The notes: generated by a model not told the origin, from the letters alone. A DNA stretch of 64,000 nucleotides from Bacteroides sp. AN502(2024) (GCF_041227145.1 NZ_JBGFSP010000004.1:310001-374000), one strand, 5' to 3'; counted from the first letter of the stretch, positions 34,898 through 47,623 are shown. Translations and numbers: made by a program.

Positions 34898-36229
34898 TCA
34901 GTCCCTTCGGAAAATATCCCGTGTATAAACCTTGTTTTTTACATCATCAAGACAAGTGTCATAGCGATTGGCAATGATTGCACGGCTGCTTACTTTGAAT
35001 TTTTCAAGATTGTTCACCACTCTACTTCCGAAGAAAAGAGTACCATCTTCAAGGGTCGGCTCGTAGATAATAACTTCTGCCCCTTTAGCCTTGATACGCT
35101 TCATGATTCCCTGAATGGCAGACTGGCGGAAATTATCCGAATTTGACTTCATCGTCAGACGGTACACACCAACAACCGGAGGTTGATTGGAGGAATCAGA
35201 ATGACTGTATTCGTTATTTTCAGAATAACCGTACCACCCAGCCATACGGAGCACTGCATCGGCTATATAATCCTTGCGGGTCTTATTTGATTCTACAATA
35301 GCAGACATCATGTTTTGGGGAACATCCTGATAGTTGGCAAGAAGCTGTTTGGTATCTTTCGGCAGGCAATAACCGCCATAACCGAATGAAGGGTTGTTGT
35401 AATGCGTCCCGATACGGGGATCAAGACCTACGCCCTCAATGATGGCTTTACTGTCCAGTCCCTTTATTTCCGCATAGGTGTCAAGTTCGTTGAAATAGCT
35501 GACACGGAGAGCCAGATAGGTGTTGGCAAAAAGCTTGACCGCTTCCGCCTCCTTCATGCCCATGAAAAGCGTGTCGATGTTCTCTTTGACAGCACCTTCC
35601 TGCAGGAGGGCTGCAAATGTCCTTGCTGCTTCCTGTAACATATCGACATCCGTGACGGATCGGATCGCATTGTTTTCTTCCGCAAACTCCGGGCGGTCGA
35701 TGAGCTTCGGACAGCCTACGATGATACGGCTCGGATAGAGGTTGTCATAAAGAGCCTTGCTCTCACGGAGGAACTCCGGTGAGAACAGCAGATTGAACTT
35801 CTTTACTCCTTTCTGAGCATATTTTACATAAAGGTTACGGGTATAGCCTACCGGAATCGTCGATTTGATAACCATTACGGCATCGGGATGCACCTCAAGC
35901 ACAAGGTCGATAACCTCCTCCACATGGCTCGTATCGAAATAATTCCTCACAGGGTCATAGTTGGTAGGAGCGGCTATTACCACAAAGTCGGCATCAGAGT
36001 AGGCTGACTTCCCATCCAAAGTGGCTACAAGGTCAAGCGGCTTTTCTGCCAGATACTTCTCGATATAATCATCCTGAATGGGAGAAATTCTATTATTTAT
36101 TTTTTTTACCTTTTCAGGGATTACATCCACAGCGGTTACATGATGATGTTGGGATAGCAGTGTCGCTATGCTCAGTCCCACATAGCCCGTTCCGGCTACC
36201 GCGACCCGAAGCTCTTTGAATTCACGCAT
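34898..36229 (-). CDS. UDP-sugar 6-dehydrogenase (Ugd/UDP-glucose dehydrogenase family)
   Basis: 443 residues. The NAD-binding [17 protein letters not shown] and [15 protein letters not shown] open it; [20 protein letters not shown] lies near 148; the catalytic cysteine is in [17 protein letters not shown] near 280. It oxidises the C6 hydroxyl of a UDP-hexose to a UDP-uronic acid. It contains an insertion with Ser/Asn-rich text ([17 protein letters not shown]) near 350. It follows wzc by 40 bp and gives the polymer an acidic sugar. Confidence 0.9.
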   Translation of the reverse strand: MREFKELRVAVAGTGYVGLSIATLLSQHHHVTAVDVIPEKVKKINNRISPIQDDYIEKYLAEKPLDLVATLDGKSAYSDADFVVIAAPTNYDPVRNYFDTSHVEEVIDLVLEVHPDAVMVIKSTIPVGYTRNLYVKYAQKGVKKFNLLFSPEFLRESKALYDNLYPSRIIVGCPKLIDRPEFAEENNAIRSVTDVDMLQEAARTFAALLQEGAVKENIDTLFMGMKEAEAVKLFANTYLALRVSYFNELDTYAEIKGLDSKAIIEGVGLDPRIGTHYNNPSFGYGGYCLPKDTKQLLANYQDVPQNMMSAIVESNKTRKDYIADAVLRMAGWYGYSENNEYSHSDSSNQPPVVGVYRLTMKSNSDNFRQSAIQGIMKRIKAKGAEVIIYEPTLEDGTLFFGSRVVNNLEKFKVSSRAIIANRYDTCLDDVKNKVYTRDIFRRD

Positions 36230-36269
36230 ATTATTTTGAGTTGGTTTTATTTTATTGACAGTAATCTAT

Positions 36270-38690
36270 TTACTCCCGTCCGGCATGCTTCTCTCCATGA
36301 CCGTAGCCATAACCATAACGCTTGCCATAGCCGTAATACTTACCGTATTTGCCATAACCGTAGTAATACCCGTATTTTCTGGTATTCAAATCCAGACCGT
36401 TTATGGCAATACCGGGATTAGGCAGCTTCTTGTTCTCGGAAAGTTCATTGATCAAAGTAAACTCTGCCTTGTGGGTATAATCGGCACGGCAGACGTAGAC
36501 CGACAAATCTGCCACACGTGCGATCAGCAATGTATCGGTGACCATACCAACAGGGGCAGTATCCAATATGATATAATCAAAATTCCTCTTCAAGATCTCA
36601 ATGGCTTTGTCCAGACCGTCACGGGCAAGCAGTTCAGTAGGATTGGGAGGGACTGTCCCACCCGGAAGGATAAACAGGTTCCTGTTTACATCAGACGGTT
36701 GGACCAGCTCCATCAGGTCCATACTCGGGTTGGTCAGGAACTGGGTGATGCCACGTTCCTTGGTGGATAGTTTGAAAACCTTATTCAACCCCGGTTTACG
36801 GATGTCAAGACCCACTATCACCACTTTTTTACCCAGCAGGGAAAGGCTGACTGCCAGATTCGACGACACGAAGGATTTGCCCTCACCACTGATGGTGGAG
36901 GTCACCAGAATCACATTCTTTCCGTTCTCAAGCATGAACTGGAGGTTCGTACGCACATTACGGAAGGTCTCGCTCATCAGGTTGTTCTGATTCTCGAATA
37001 CGGCGATGGAACCGGACTTCTCATCCGCCAGCGGGATATCACCGATAACAGGAAGAGAAGTCAGCTTCTCGACATCCGAACGTCCCTCGATCTTGAAGCG
37101 GGTCAAGCCGATCAGATAGACGATACCGGCAGGAAGACCCACTCCTAACACCAAGGCGATGAGATAGATCATCAGTCCCTTGGGAGAAACCGGATCGTCA
37201 TCCGCCAGCGCTTCATCAATCGTCTTGGCATTGTTCGCGGTAGCGGCCAGGGTGATGGCGTTCTCCTCACGTTTTTGAAGCAGCATCAGATAAAGGCCTG
37301 CCTTGATCTCCTGCTGGCGGGCGATGCTCACGAAACGGCGTTCCTGAGTAGGGGCGTCACTGATACGACGCGAATAGCGGTTAGCCTCACGGGCAAGGTC
37401 TTCCCGGGTGATCTGCAGTCCTTTCAAGGTGGCATCCAATGTAGCCTGAACATTGCTACGCATCGCACGGATACCCGTATCCAGATTGATGATCGTAGGG
37501 TTGCTCTCCGTAGAGGTGCGGAGCAGGCGCTTCCTCTCGACCAGCATCTCATTGTATCTGTCTATCGCTCCTGCCAATGCCGCATCCTGCAGTCCGATAT
37601 TACTCGGCAGGATTTCGTATTCCGAACCTTTCATATAGCGTTGCAGATCCATCACCAGATTGATCTGGGTCTGGTTCTCCACACGCTTCTTCTCGTATTC
37701 GGCATTACCTGTCAAGGCGATCTGGGCCTCACTGCTCAGATCCGTAATCCCCGCGCTACGCTTGAAGTTCTCCAGGTCCTGTTCCGTACTGCCAAGTTCC
37801 CTGGAAATAATGCCGATACGCTCATCGATGAACTCCGCTGTTCTCTGGGCGACCTCATTCTTGTCATTATTCGCATTCACATTATACATCTCGAGCAACT
37901 TGTTGATGAAGTCCTTACCGCGGCGAACGTCTGAATCTTTTAACGATATCACCACTACAGAAGTCATCTTCGACGTGGGAGATATCGAGAGAGCAGTGGC
38001 ATATCCTTTCGCTACGGAAGAAGGCCTGTGGATGAAAGCCGTAATACGACGTTCCTGTGTCACGCTGTCCGGACGGACCGATGACAGTGTATCGGTATTC
38101 GCAAAGAAAGCGACCGTACCCTCATCGGTAGGGAATACGGCAGGCAGTTTCTCAAACTGTTTCCGGTATTCCTTTTCCCCTACAGCAATCCGAACATCCA
38201 TCGAACCGGCAGGCTGCAAGGTCATACTCACCTCCATCGGATGAGGAAGCTTATCCGCCTCCTGAGGAGTCAGGCTCACCACCACGGGTGAGGTGCGGTA
38301 AAGTTCCCTGACGGGAAACTCGTCTTCATCCTTGTAAGTCACGAATAAACTCAGATTGTTGACCACTTCTCTTGCCAGTGACTTGGATTTCAGCACCTCG
38401 ATCTCATTGTCCACGTTGCTTGAAGAAGAAACGAAACCGTCCAGTCCCATTTTCTCCAGTTCGGAGGACATGCTGGTACCGCCGCCTTTCTTGTCATCCT
38501 TGATCAGGACCGTGGCGGATATATTATAAACGGGCGTTGCCAGGCGCAGGTATCCCCATGCACAAGCGATACACACAATCACCGAAACCACGAACCAGGG
38601 CCAATGGACCAGGCAGCGGAAAAGGATTTCCTGAATATTCATCTGCTCTTCCGGTTGCTCAAAGCGGTTCTCTCCTTTTTCCTCAATCAT
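36270..38690 (-). CDS. wzc: Wzc-like polysaccharide copolymerase/BY-kinase
   Basis: 806 residues. The Wzz domain with a first membrane helix (WFVVSVIVCIACAWGYLRL) near 34, a periplasmic coiled region, and a second helix (MIYLIALVLGVGLPAGIVYL) near 510. The cytoplasmic kinase has Walker A STISGEGKSFVSSNLA near 603, Walker A' VIVGLDIRKPG near 630, and Walker B YIILDTAPVG near 705. The tail is a Tyr/Gly/Lys-rich cluster (KYGYYYGYGKYGKYYGYG) for autophosphorylation. It controls polymer length and export with Wza. It overlaps nothing; a 23-bp gap separates it from wza. Confidence 0.95.
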   Translation of the reverse strand: MIEEKGENRFEQPEEQMNIQEILFRCLVHWPWFVVSVIVCIACAWGYLRLATPVYNISATVLIKDDKKGGGTSMSSELEKMGLDGFVSSSSNVDNEIEVLKSKSLAREVVNNLSLFVTYKDEDEFPVRELYRTSPVVVSLTPQEADKLPHPMEVSMTLQPAGSMDVRIAVGEKEYRKQFEKLPAVFPTDEGTVAFFANTDTLSSVRPDSVTQERRITAFIHRPSSVAKGYATALSISPTSKMTSVVVISLKDSDVRRGKDFINKLLEMYNVNANNDKNEVAQRTAEFIDERIGIISRELGSTEQDLENFKRSAGITDLSSEAQIALTGNAEYEKKRVENQTQINLVMDLQRYMKGSEYEILPSNIGLQDAALAGAIDRYNEMLVERKRLLRTSTESNPTIINLDTGIRAMRSNVQATLDATLKGLQITREDLAREANRYSRRISDAPTQERRFVSIARQQEIKAGLYLMLLQKREENAITLAATANNAKTIDEALADDDPVSPKGLMIYLIALVLGVGLPAGIVYLIGLTRFKIEGRSDVEKLTSLPVIGDIPLADEKSGSIAVFENQNNLMSETFRNVRTNLQFMLENGKNVILVTSTISGEGKSFVSSNLAVSLSLLGKKVVIVGLDIRKPGLNKVFKLSTKERGITQFLTNPSMDLMELVQPSDVNRNLFILPGGTVPPNPTELLARDGLDKAIEILKRNFDYIILDTAPVGMVTDTLLIARVADLSVYVCRADYTHKAEFTLINELSENKKLPNPGIAINGLDLNTRKYGYYYGYGKYGKYYGYGKRYGYGYGHGEKHAGRE

Positions 38691-38713
38691 ATCTATGTTA
38701 CTATTCTATATTA

Positions 38714-39547
38714 CTATTTGAAAATGGTTACCAATAAACTTGCCAATGACACCAGGATAGAGGTGGCGGAGAACCAAAGACTGGTACTGTTACCGATATC
38801 GGAGTTACGTGCCTTCGCCTTGTTCGGGGTCACATAAACGATGTCATTCTGCTGTAACCAGTAGTACGGAGAAAGGATGGTTTCCGCCTTGTTCAGATCC
38901 AGTGTTATGATCTCCTGTTTACCGTCAGCACCCTCACGGATCAATTTGACATTCTCACGGACTCCCCAGACGGTCATGTCACCAGCCATGGCAAGGGCTT
39001 CCAGAAGGTTCACTTTCTCATTGCTGATTGTAAACGTGCCGGGACGGGTGACCTCACCCAGTACGGAGATCTTATAGTTCACCATACGGACGGTCACGAT
39101 CGGGGTCTCCTTGATATAGGGTTTCAGCTTGTCTATGATCAGTTGTTCGGCCTCTCTTTTGGTCAGTCCTCCGATTCTCAACTCACCCAGGACAGGAAAG
39201 TTGATCTTCCCTTCATTATCCACCAAATAAGGCTGCAGGACAGGTTGGGTAGTCAGCTGGGTAGTACCGGCAGCCACACCCGCAGGGCTGGCCACTGTCA
39301 GATTGAAAGGGACAGCCAATTCCGGACTGGTACATGAGACCACAATGGTAAGCAGGTCCTTGGGCATGATCTTGGCATCATACAGACTCTCCTGTTGCAC
39401 GGTCTGCTGCACAGCTTCCGCATCCTGAAGATAAGGTACTTTCTTATATGACTGGCAGGAAGCGAGCAATAATATCACAACCAGGCAGGCAAATACATGG
39501 CGTCCCACACTTTGCATATTCATATACATGTAAAATGATTTATTCAT
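38714..39547 (-). CDS. wza: Outer-membrane polysaccharide export lipoprotein (Wza-like)
   Basis: 277 residues. The lipoprotein signal ends at VILLLASCQSYKK (Cys near residue 30). The Poly_export domain (IMPKDLLTIVVSCTSPELAV) is followed by an SLBB domain with ISVLGEVTRPGTFTISNEKV near 158. A C-terminal hydrophobic helix ends in VSLASLLVTIFK. Forms the export channel together with Wzc. Any of several Met codons at the N-terminus could be the start. Confidence 0.92.
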   Translation of the reverse strand: MNKSFYMYMNMQSVGRHVFACLVVILLLASCQSYKKVPYLQDAEAVQQTVQQESLYDAKIMPKDLLTIVVSCTSPELAVPFNLTVASPAGVAAGTTQLTTQPVLQPYLVDNEGKINFPVLGELRIGGLTKREAEQLIIDKLKPYIKETPIVTVRMVNYKISVLGEVTRPGTFTISNEKVNLLEALAMAGDMTVWGVRENVKLIREGADGKQEIITLDLNKAETILSPYYWLQQNDIVYVTPNKAKARNSDIGNSTSLWFSATSILVSLASLLVTIFK

Positions 39548-39565
39548 AAAAAAACATTTGGTTTA

Positions 39566-41494
39566 TTATTCTTTATCCAATACCTCAAATCTCGGTGAGT
39601 TCTTTGATTTGAACTCAGGAACCACTTTCTTCATGAGTCTGACAGTATCCATGATCCTTACCGCACGCGACAGCTTCTCGAACTCTTCATACGTGTCAAG
39701 GATATCGGCATATTCATATCTTCTCACCTTCGCTATCATGATCTTCTTGTTCCCGGTGGGAATCGTATTTTCCTTGTCGCTCAACACTTCCTCATAGAGT
39801 TTTTCTCCGGGACGCAAGCCGGTGAACTCGATCCTGATGTCCTCACCCGGACGGTAGCCCGCCAACTCGATCATGCGCGTAGCCAGGTCAACGATCTTCA
39901 CCGCCTGCCCCATCTCAAAGACAAAGATCTCATTGCCCTGGCCCATCGTGGCGGCCTCCATCACCAGACGGCAGGCTTCGGGGATGGTCATGAAGAAGCG
40001 GATGATATCGGGATGGGTGACCGTCACAGGCCCGCCGTTCTCGATCTGTTCCTTAAAGCGGGGAATGACCGAACCGTTACTGCCCAGCACATTACCGAAG
40101 CGGGTCGTGATGAAACGGGTACGACCCTTCACCTTTCCCTCACCGATGGCACAACCCAGGCTCTGCACGTAGATTTCAGCCAGTCGTTTGGAACAGCCCA
40201 TCACGTTCGTGGGGTTCACAGCCTTATCCGTGGAGACCATGACCATTTTCTCCGCACCGTATTCCACCGCCATGTCGGCAACCTGTCGCGAACCTATCAC
40301 ATTGACAAGGACAGCCTCGCAGGGATTCTCCTCCATCAAAGGAACGTGTTTGTAGGCGGCCGCATGAAAGACGATCTGGGGATGGTAGAGCTCAAATACC
40401 ATACGGACACGCTCCTTCACACGGACGTCACCGATCACAGGGACAAAATCCATCCCGGGATAGTTCTTCTCGAACTCCAGACGGACATTGTGAAGGGGAG
40501 TTTCCGCTGAGTCGAACATGACGAGTCTCTGAATCCCCATCTGTACCAGCTGGCGACAAAGCTCACTGCCGATACTGCCCGCGGCACCGGTCACCAGCAC
40601 CACTTTGCCACGGAACTCTTCCGCAACCTGACGGAGGTTGATGTTGATTTCCGCACGGCCAAGTAGATCCTCGATCTTGATGGGGCGGACCCACTGGTGA
40701 AAGTTCCCGTCGGAATCGGCCTCGCTGATGGTAGGGGCGATCAGTGTCTTGAGTCCATGGTCCTTGCAATATTCCAGAAGCCGTTTCTCTTCCTGACGGG
40801 TGTCCTCGTAACGGGCAAAAAGAATACCCTTAATTCCGCGCTTACGTATGATATAGTCCACATCAGACCCGCTCTCAAAGTAATAGACGGGAAGATCCGT
40901 CAGACGGCGGCGGCTGTTGGTTTTGCCATAAACGTAAAAGCCTGCCACCTTATAATGGGCACTGTTACGGAGACGCAGTTTCAAGGCTACACTCTTTTCG
41001 TCGGTACCGTAGATTAGGATACGCGTGTTCTTCTTGTTCACCCAATCCAGCAGCAGGTCATAGACGATGATCAATGATACACGGAAGACTGTCAGAATCA
41101 CCATGGTCAACAACCCGTCAAACAGAAGGCAGGATACTTTATATTGATCCGGCAGCCGGGTCTCACAGATAAGCCCAAAAGAGATGATAGCCAGACAGAC
41201 AACTTTGAATAATACCGCACAGATGATACGCCACAGTTCGCGGGCCTGGGAAAAACGGATCGTATTACGGTAAGTATGGAACAATAAGGAACCTGCGACA
41301 CTTGCCGTCAAAGAGAAGACGACCAATTGACAGAGCAGGCGGTCGCTCATTGGAACATGACCCATATAATGAATCACGGCATAGGCAACGAACGAACATA
41401 ATACAGATACCACCGTATCGGTACACAGAATAATCCAATAGTTCAAATAGTTCTTACGAGCGTATTGAACGATACCCCTTAACGTATTTTCCAT
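39566..41494 (-). CDS. UDP-sugar 4,6-dehydratase/epimerase, membrane type (CapD/PglF/FlaA1 family)
   Basis: 642 residues. Four N-terminal membrane helices (residues about 20-150) precede a CoA-binding-like domain and the extended SDR domain with VLVTGAAGSIGSELCRQL near 297. VFHAAAYKHVPLMEENP and MVSTDKAVNPTNVMGCSKRL near 375-425 are the PglF/CapD catalytic region, where Met replaces the usual Tyr. It turns UDP-GlcNAc into a 4-keto-6-deoxy sugar, the substrate for the DegT aminotransferases downstream. First large enzyme after UpxY. Confidence 0.92.
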   Translation of the reverse strand: MENTLRGIVQYARKNYLNYWIILCTDTVVSVLCSFVAYAVIHYMGHVPMSDRLLCQLVVFSLTASVAGSLLFHTYRNTIRFSQARELWRIICAVLFKVVCLAIISFGLICETRLPDQYKVSCLLFDGLLTMVILTVFRVSLIIVYDLLLDWVNKKNTRILIYGTDEKSVALKLRLRNSAHYKVAGFYVYGKTNSRRRLTDLPVYYFESGSDVDYIIRKRGIKGILFARYEDTRQEEKRLLEYCKDHGLKTLIAPTISEADSDGNFHQWVRPIKIEDLLGRAEININLRQVAEEFRGKVVLVTGAAGSIGSELCRQLVQMGIQRLVMFDSAETPLHNVRLEFEKNYPGMDFVPVIGDVRVKERVRMVFELYHPQIVFHAAAYKHVPLMEENPCEAVLVNVIGSRQVADMAVEYGAEKMVMVSTDKAVNPTNVMGCSKRLAEIYVQSLGCAIGEGKVKGRTRFITTRFGNVLGSNGSVIPRFKEQIENGGPVTVTHPDIIRFFMTIPEACRLVMEAATMGQGNEIFVFEMGQAVKIVDLATRMIELAGYRPGEDIRIEFTGLRPGEKLYEEVLSDKENTIPTGNKKIMIAKVRRYEYADILDTYEEFEKLSRAVRIMDTVRLMKKVVPEFKSKNSPRFEVLDKE

Positions 41495-41576
41495 TATAGT
41501 ACAAATGAATAAAATAATCTTTCGAAATTTGCTTTATCTGATTGGTTACTATCAATAGAGCAAGGCAAGATATAAT

Positions 41577-42146
41577 TCATAACACCGGCTCTACACACCC
41601 AACCGGTATATCGACACATGCACACCCCAACATCATCAATCGAACAGCAACTTTCGATTTCCCATTCATATTTATCAATTCTCCTTCCAGTCCTGTCAAT
41701 GGCCCCTTGATGACCCGTATTTTTTCTCCCGGAGCCAGTGGCGACGTACTCATGCTAATCGTCTCTTCCGAATAGTCGAGCATAAACTTAAATCGCAACA
41801 TTTGTTGGTCGGGAATGACAGCCGGAGTACTCTCCCCACGTAATACCATATAACGGCTGATAGATGATAAAGTCAAAACTTCTTTTTGTTCATGCAGATC
41901 AACGTGAACGAAAATCATCATCGGAAGTAATACCCGATCGACCACTTTACGACGGTCGCTCCATTGATGAACTTCTTGTTGAATTGGAAGAAAATTGTCA
42001 ATCCCCATTTTCGTAAGCCTCTCACTTGTTTTTTTCTCGTGACAGATACGCACAATAGCCACTAACCAACGTTTTGAGCATGCTACGCTTCTGCCAATCA
42101 CATCGGTTGGCAGAAGATCCCCATCGTCATTTTTCTTAATGATCAT
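41577..42146 (-). CDS. UpxY-family transcription antiterminator
   Basis: 189 residues, NusG-like. N-terminal NGN domain with RWLVAIVRICHEKKTSERLTK near 27 and LLPMMIFVHVDLHEQ near 72; C-terminal KOW-type segment IRVIKGPLTGLEGELINM near 143. UpxY proteins bind RNA polymerase at the capsule leader and allow it to read through the long operon. It is the first gene of the operon with a short leader. No UpxZ-type inhibitor follows it, unlike many Bacteroides capsule loci. Confidence 0.9.
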   Translation of the reverse strand: MIIKKNDDGDLLPTDVIGRSVACSKRWLVAIVRICHEKKTSERLTKMGIDNFLPIQQEVHQWSDRRKVVDRVLLPMMIFVHVDLHEQKEVLTLSSISRYMVLRGESTPAVIPDQQMLRFKFMLDYSEETISMSTSPLAPGEKIRVIKGPLTGLEGELINMNGKSKVAVRLMMLGCACVDIPVGCVEPVL

Positions 42147-42202
42147 GTATTTTTACCCCTCATTTCTCTGCTACTTTTTAAATAACAGATTGAATTCGGT
42201 AG

Positions 42203-42210
42203 CAAAGATA
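42203..42210 (-). promoter_or_regulatory. Predicted -7 box of the capsule operon promoter
   Basis: Minus-strand TATCTTTG (42210 to 42203), a consensus -7 box, 57 bp before the UpxY ATG. TTG about 21 bp upstream gives a partial -33. No inverted repeats bound the promoter, so it does not look phase-invertible. A 12-bp direct repeat (ACAGATTGAATT at 42185-42196 and 42259-42270) lies on both sides of it. Confidence 0.65.
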
Positions 42211-42310
42211 GATAAAATTATAAATAATAAACAAGAAATGACTTTTCTTTTTTTACAGACAGATTGAATTATTTACTTTAACTCTCTCTGCTGCAACCAT
42301 ATCCTTTAAC

Positions 42311-42348
42311 TAAATCAGGCGCGGAAAATTCATTCCGCGCCTGATTTA
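42311..42348 (-). terminator. Strong terminator of the DUF3078 gene
   Basis: A perfect 16-bp stem, TAAATCAGGCGCGGAA (42311-42326), with a 6-nt loop and its complement at 42333-42348. It lies 18 bp after the DUF3078 stop and between that gene and the capsule promoter, so it also insulates the operon. Confidence 0.85.
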
Positions 42349-42365
42349 ATTACTTTGTCATTTAT

Positions 42366-43874
42366 TTACCACTTATAGTTAATGCCGAAACTCAGCAATT
42401 CTTTCAACTGGAAGAAGCTGTCTCCTTCAGTCGGCTTCGAACTGTCGTCAAAACGAGTATGTATATAGAGCTTAGTAGAAAGATAACGATTTAACACGAA
42501 ATTGAATGTATTCTCCCACTCTATACGTGCCCAATGATAGTTGGTCAGACCATTGAGACGGGATTCTAAAGTCACTGCAGAGATAATGGTCCAGTTGAAT
42601 GTCGATTGTAACTGAGAACCAAAGTCATTTTTAGAACATTTCCCTTTCTCCAAACCAAATTTAGTTTCGTCCACTTCCGAGCTGCCTATATAACGTAAAT
42701 TATAAGTCAACGGTGCCATAAACACGGAAAGGTTAAATTTCTTCTTAGTCAATTTGTAGTCCATACCGACGCTGACCGCCAAATCTGCCGGAGACATGAA
42801 AGTAGAAACCAGATCTTCACTATTAGCTTTATAACCATTAAAGAACTGCGTCTTGAACTCGGAAGAAATGGTATAATACCAATTCTTTAAAGCTCTCAAA
42901 CCCAATTTATTATACAAACGGAGTTGGTCGGTATTAAAAAGATATTTATGATATTCATCCGACGGAGTGGAAGTCATCCCCACTTTAGCTTCCAGCTGAT
43001 TCTCAAACAGGACTTTTTCATTGTCATTGTAGTTGGCATAAATCTGGAAAGTAGCTAATCCGGAGAAGTTACTCTCACCTCCCTTATACCAGTTGTCCGA
43101 AAGGTGGTTCTGACTGATCTGCAACGATCCGTTACCTCCGGTAATCCACCAGTTAGGCCTGCTAATCTTCATATTGGCTTTTCCTACATTATCATCCATA
43201 TTTTCCGGCTGAAACAGATGAAGAACGTTTGCTTTGGGAGATATTTTCGGCTTCACCTCATGACGGAACACATCCCGGCTCATGATACGCTCTTCTGTAG
43301 TGACAACCAAGTTCGGACATTCCAAATAAAGATCCATCAAGGCACTGTTCACTATTTTCTCGGCACGGCGGGTCTTGGTAAACGCCAATGTGTCATAAGG
43401 CAGAAGTTCCGCTGTCAGTGGAGGAATGGTGTCCCATTGCATAGGTTTCCATTCCAGTTTCGAATATTGTGCCATCGGAGCATAATAATATGCCAACGGC
43501 GTGAACAGACGGAAATAATCAGGGTCAGACGGAATATAATGTGGCGGCACAGACAAGTCGTTCAAATAATCCAATTGCGCGACATACTTATTATATAAAT
43601 AAGAAACGGTATCCAGTTTCGGAGTCGGACCCGACATATTAAGTTTTAGCATCAAGTATTTCTGAAGTTCCGCCGAAAGCGTATCTGCTTTCAAAACACT
43701 GGCTTTTGCCACAACTGTTGAAGATTTAGCTGTTTTAACAGGTTTAATCACTTTAGGAGCAGGCTGCAGAGAGTCACCCGGTAACGAAGAGGATCCGACA
43801 GGCTCCTGCGCAAAAAGCGATAACGATAAGATGGATAGGATAAACGCTGAACATAAAGTAATAATTCTCATCAT
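42366..43874 (-). CDS. DUF3078 outer-membrane-type protein
   Basis: 502 residues. Signal peptide [19 protein letters not shown]; a Ser/Lys/Pro-rich linker; then the DUF3078 part with [20 protein letters not shown] near 258 and [19 protein letters not shown] near 283. The C-terminal half has alternating beta-strands ending in [13 protein letters not shown] with a final aromatic residue, as in outer-membrane barrels. Function unknown; typical of Bacteroidetes. A -7 box TAGCTTTG lies at 43903-43896. Confidence 0.85.
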   Translation of the reverse strand: MMRIITLCSAFILSILSLSLFAQEPVGSSSLPGDSLQPAPKVIKPVKTAKSSTVVAKASVLKADTLSAELQKYLMLKLNMSGPTPKLDTVSYLYNKYVAQLDYLNDLSVPPHYIPSDPDYFRLFTPLAYYYAPMAQYSKLEWKPMQWDTIPPLTAELLPYDTLAFTKTRRAEKIVNSALMDLYLECPNLVVTTEERIMSRDVFRHEVKPKISPKANVLHLFQPENMDDNVGKANMKISRPNWWITGGNGSLQISQNHLSDNWYKGGESNFSGLATFQIYANYNDNEKVLFENQLEAKVGMTSTPSDEYHKYLFNTDQLRLYNKLGLRALKNWYYTISSEFKTQFFNGYKANSEDLVSTFMSPADLAVSVGMDYKLTKKKFNLSVFMAPLTYNLRYIGSSEVDETKFGLEKGKCSKNDFGSQLQSTFNWTIISAVTLESRLNGLTNYHWARIEWENTFNFVLNRYLSTKLYIHTRFDDSSKPTEGDSFFQLKELLSFGINYKW

Positions 43875-43895
43875 ATTTGTCTATGGTTTAGGCTG

Positions 43896-43903
43896 CAAAG
43901 CTA
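43896..43903 (-). promoter_or_regulatory. Predicted -7 box of the DUF3078 gene
   Basis: Minus-strand TAGCTTTG (43903 to 43896), 21 bp before the ATG at 43874. No clear -33 box. Confidence 0.5.
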
Positions 43904-43996
43904 CATTATTTTGTTTAAAAATCATAGGATTCCTTCAAAATTGCATTTTTTAATAAATTTGTAGAGACGAAACTCTGCAATCTTCTTCTTTTTTTA

Positions 43997-44004
43997 TAAT
44001 TTTG
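43997..44004 (+). promoter_or_regulatory. Predicted -7 box of pyrG
   Basis: TAATTTTG followed by CGC, 58 bp before the GTG start at 44063. The -33 region is a T-rich run without a clear TTTG. Confidence 0.5.
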
Positions 44005-44038
44005 CGCTTTTTAAGTTCGTAAAATTAGTACTAAGTAA

Positions 44039-45673
<1,635 letters not shown>

Positions 45674-45745
45674 TGGAGAATTACGTCACGGATGTGGGGT
45701 TATCGTCCTATTTTAATCTTTAATCTTTAATTTTAATTTACTCGA

Positions 45746-47599
45746 ATGGATAAAAATACCATCACAGGTCTCGTTCTGATAGGCATATTACTGGTAGGAT
45801 TCAGCTATTTGAGCCGTCCGAGCGAAGAACAGATAGCGGCACAAAAAAGATACTATGATTCTATTGCCGTAGTGCAGCAGCAGGAGGAAGCGCTGAAGGC
45901 AAAAACGGAAGCTGCGCTGGCTAACAGCCAAAAGGAGGTTGCATCGGTTGCCGATTCTTCTTCTTTGTTTTTCAACGCCTTGCATGGAACCGATTCCAAA
46001 ATCAGTATCCAGAATAATGTAGCGGAAATTACCTTCGCAACAAAAGGGGGACGTGTCTATTCAGCCATGTTGAAGAATTATATGGCACAGGACAAAAAGA
46101 CACCGATCCTGTTGTTCGACGGTGAAGATGCTTGGATGAATTTTAACTTCTACAACAAAGAAGGAGCTATCCAGACCAAGAATTATTTCTTTGAAGCTGT
46201 AAACAAGACAGACAGTAGTGTTACAATGCGTCTGGCTGCGGATAGCGCAAGCTATATCGATTTCATCTATACGCTGAAACCGGATAGTTACCTGATGAAC
46301 TTTGAAATCAAAGCGACAGGTATGGAAGGTAAGTTGGCAAGCACCCAATATGTGGACATCGACTGGTCACAACGCGCCCGCCAACTGGAAAAGGGATTCA
46401 CCTATGAGAACCGTCTGTCGGAACTGACTTATAAAGTAACGGGCGACGATGTGGACAATTTATCCGCCGCCAAAGATGACAGCCAGAATTTGCCGGGACA
46501 TATTGACTGGATAGCTTTCAAAAACCAGTTCTTCTCTTCTGTATTTATCGCCGGACAGGATTTTGACAAGGTCTCCGTAAAGTCAAAAATGGAACAGCAA
46601 GGAAGCGGATATATCAAAGATTATTCTGCTGAAATGAATACTTTCTTTGACCCGTCAGGCAAGGAACCGACAGAAATGTATTTCTATTTCGGTCCGAACC
46701 ACTTTAAAACGCTGAAAGCGTTGGATAAAGGTCGTGACGAGAAATGGGAACTTCACAGACTGGTTTACCTGGGCTGGCCGTTGATTCGCTGGATTAACCA
46801 GTTTATCACAATCAACGTATTCGACTGGCTATCTGGCTGGGGATTGAGCATGGGTATCGTACTGTTAGTCCTGACCATCATGGTAAAAGTGGTGGTCTAT
46901 CCGGCTACCTGGAAAACCTATATGTCTTCTGCCAAGATGCGTGTGTTGAAACCGAAAATCGACGTAATCAATAAGAAATACCCGAAGCAGGAAGATGCCA
47001 TGAAGAAACAGCAGGAAATGATGAGCCTTTACAGTCAGTACGGGGTAAGCCCGATGGGCGGCTGTCTGCCGATGTTATTGCAGTTCCCTATCCTGATGGC
47101 TTTGTTTATGTTCGTGCCGAGTGCTATTGAGCTGCGTCAACAGAGTTTCTTATGGGCGGACGACCTTTCTACTTATGATGCGTTCATCACGTTCCCATTC
47201 CATATTCCGTTTCTGGGCAGCCATCTTAGCCTGTTCTGCCTGCTGATGACGGTGACCAATATCTTGAACACGAAGTACACGATGTCGATGCAGGATAACG
47301 GAGCACAGCCACAAATGGCGGCAATGAAATGGATGATGTATCTGATGCCGATTATGTTCTTGTTTGTCTTGAACGACTATCCGTCAGGTTTGAACTATTA
47401 CTACTTCGTGTCAACACTGATTAGTGTGGGTACTATGATTCTGCTTCGCAAAACGACTGACGAAACTAAATTGTTGGCTGTCCTTGAAGCGAAAAAGAAA
47501 GACCCGAAACAAATGAGAAAGACCGGATTTGCTGCACGACTGGAAGCAATGCAGAAACAGCAGGAACTCTTGCAGCAACAAAGACAGCATAAAAAATAA
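45746..47599 (+). CDS. yidC: Membrane protein insertase YidC
   Basis: 617 residues. First helix [16 protein letters not shown], then a large periplasmic beta domain (residues about 90-350), then the conserved insertase core: [20 protein letters not shown] near 372 with the hydrophilic-groove region, [20 protein letters not shown] near 430, and further helices to 570. A basic C-terminal tail ends QQQRQHKK. Inserts proteins into the inner membrane with or without Sec. Probably read from the pyrG promoter, since no terminator lies between. Confidence 0.96.
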   Translation: MDKNTITGLVLIGILLVGFSYLSRPSEEQIAAQKRYYDSIAVVQQQEEALKAKTEAALANSQKEVASVADSSSLFFNALHGTDSKISIQNNVAEITFATKGGRVYSAMLKNYMAQDKKTPILLFDGEDAWMNFNFYNKEGAIQTKNYFFEAVNKTDSSVTMRLAADSASYIDFIYTLKPDSYLMNFEIKATGMEGKLASTQYVDIDWSQRARQLEKGFTYENRLSELTYKVTGDDVDNLSAAKDDSQNLPGHIDWIAFKNQFFSSVFIAGQDFDKVSVKSKMEQQGSGYIKDYSAEMNTFFDPSGKEPTEMYFYFGPNHFKTLKALDKGRDEKWELHRLVYLGWPLIRWINQFITINVFDWLSGWGLSMGIVLLVLTIMVKVVVYPATWKTYMSSAKMRVLKPKIDVINKKYPKQEDAMKKQQEMMSLYSQYGVSPMGGCLPMLLQFPILMALFMFVPSAIELRQQSFLWADDLSTYDAFITFPFHIPFLGSHLSLFCLLMTVTNILNTKYTMSMQDNGAQPQMAAMKWMMYLMPIMFLFVLNDYPSGLNYYYFVSTLISVGTMILLRKTTDETKLLAVLEAKKKDPKQMRKTGFAARLEAMQKQQELLQQQRQHKK

Positions 47600-47623
47600 G
47601 GAATGATTCCTGAATCATATTCT

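Noticed and set aside
42147..42310. Invertible capsule promoter
   Set aside because: No inverted repeats flank the -7 box; the only inverted repeat is the DUF3078 terminator.
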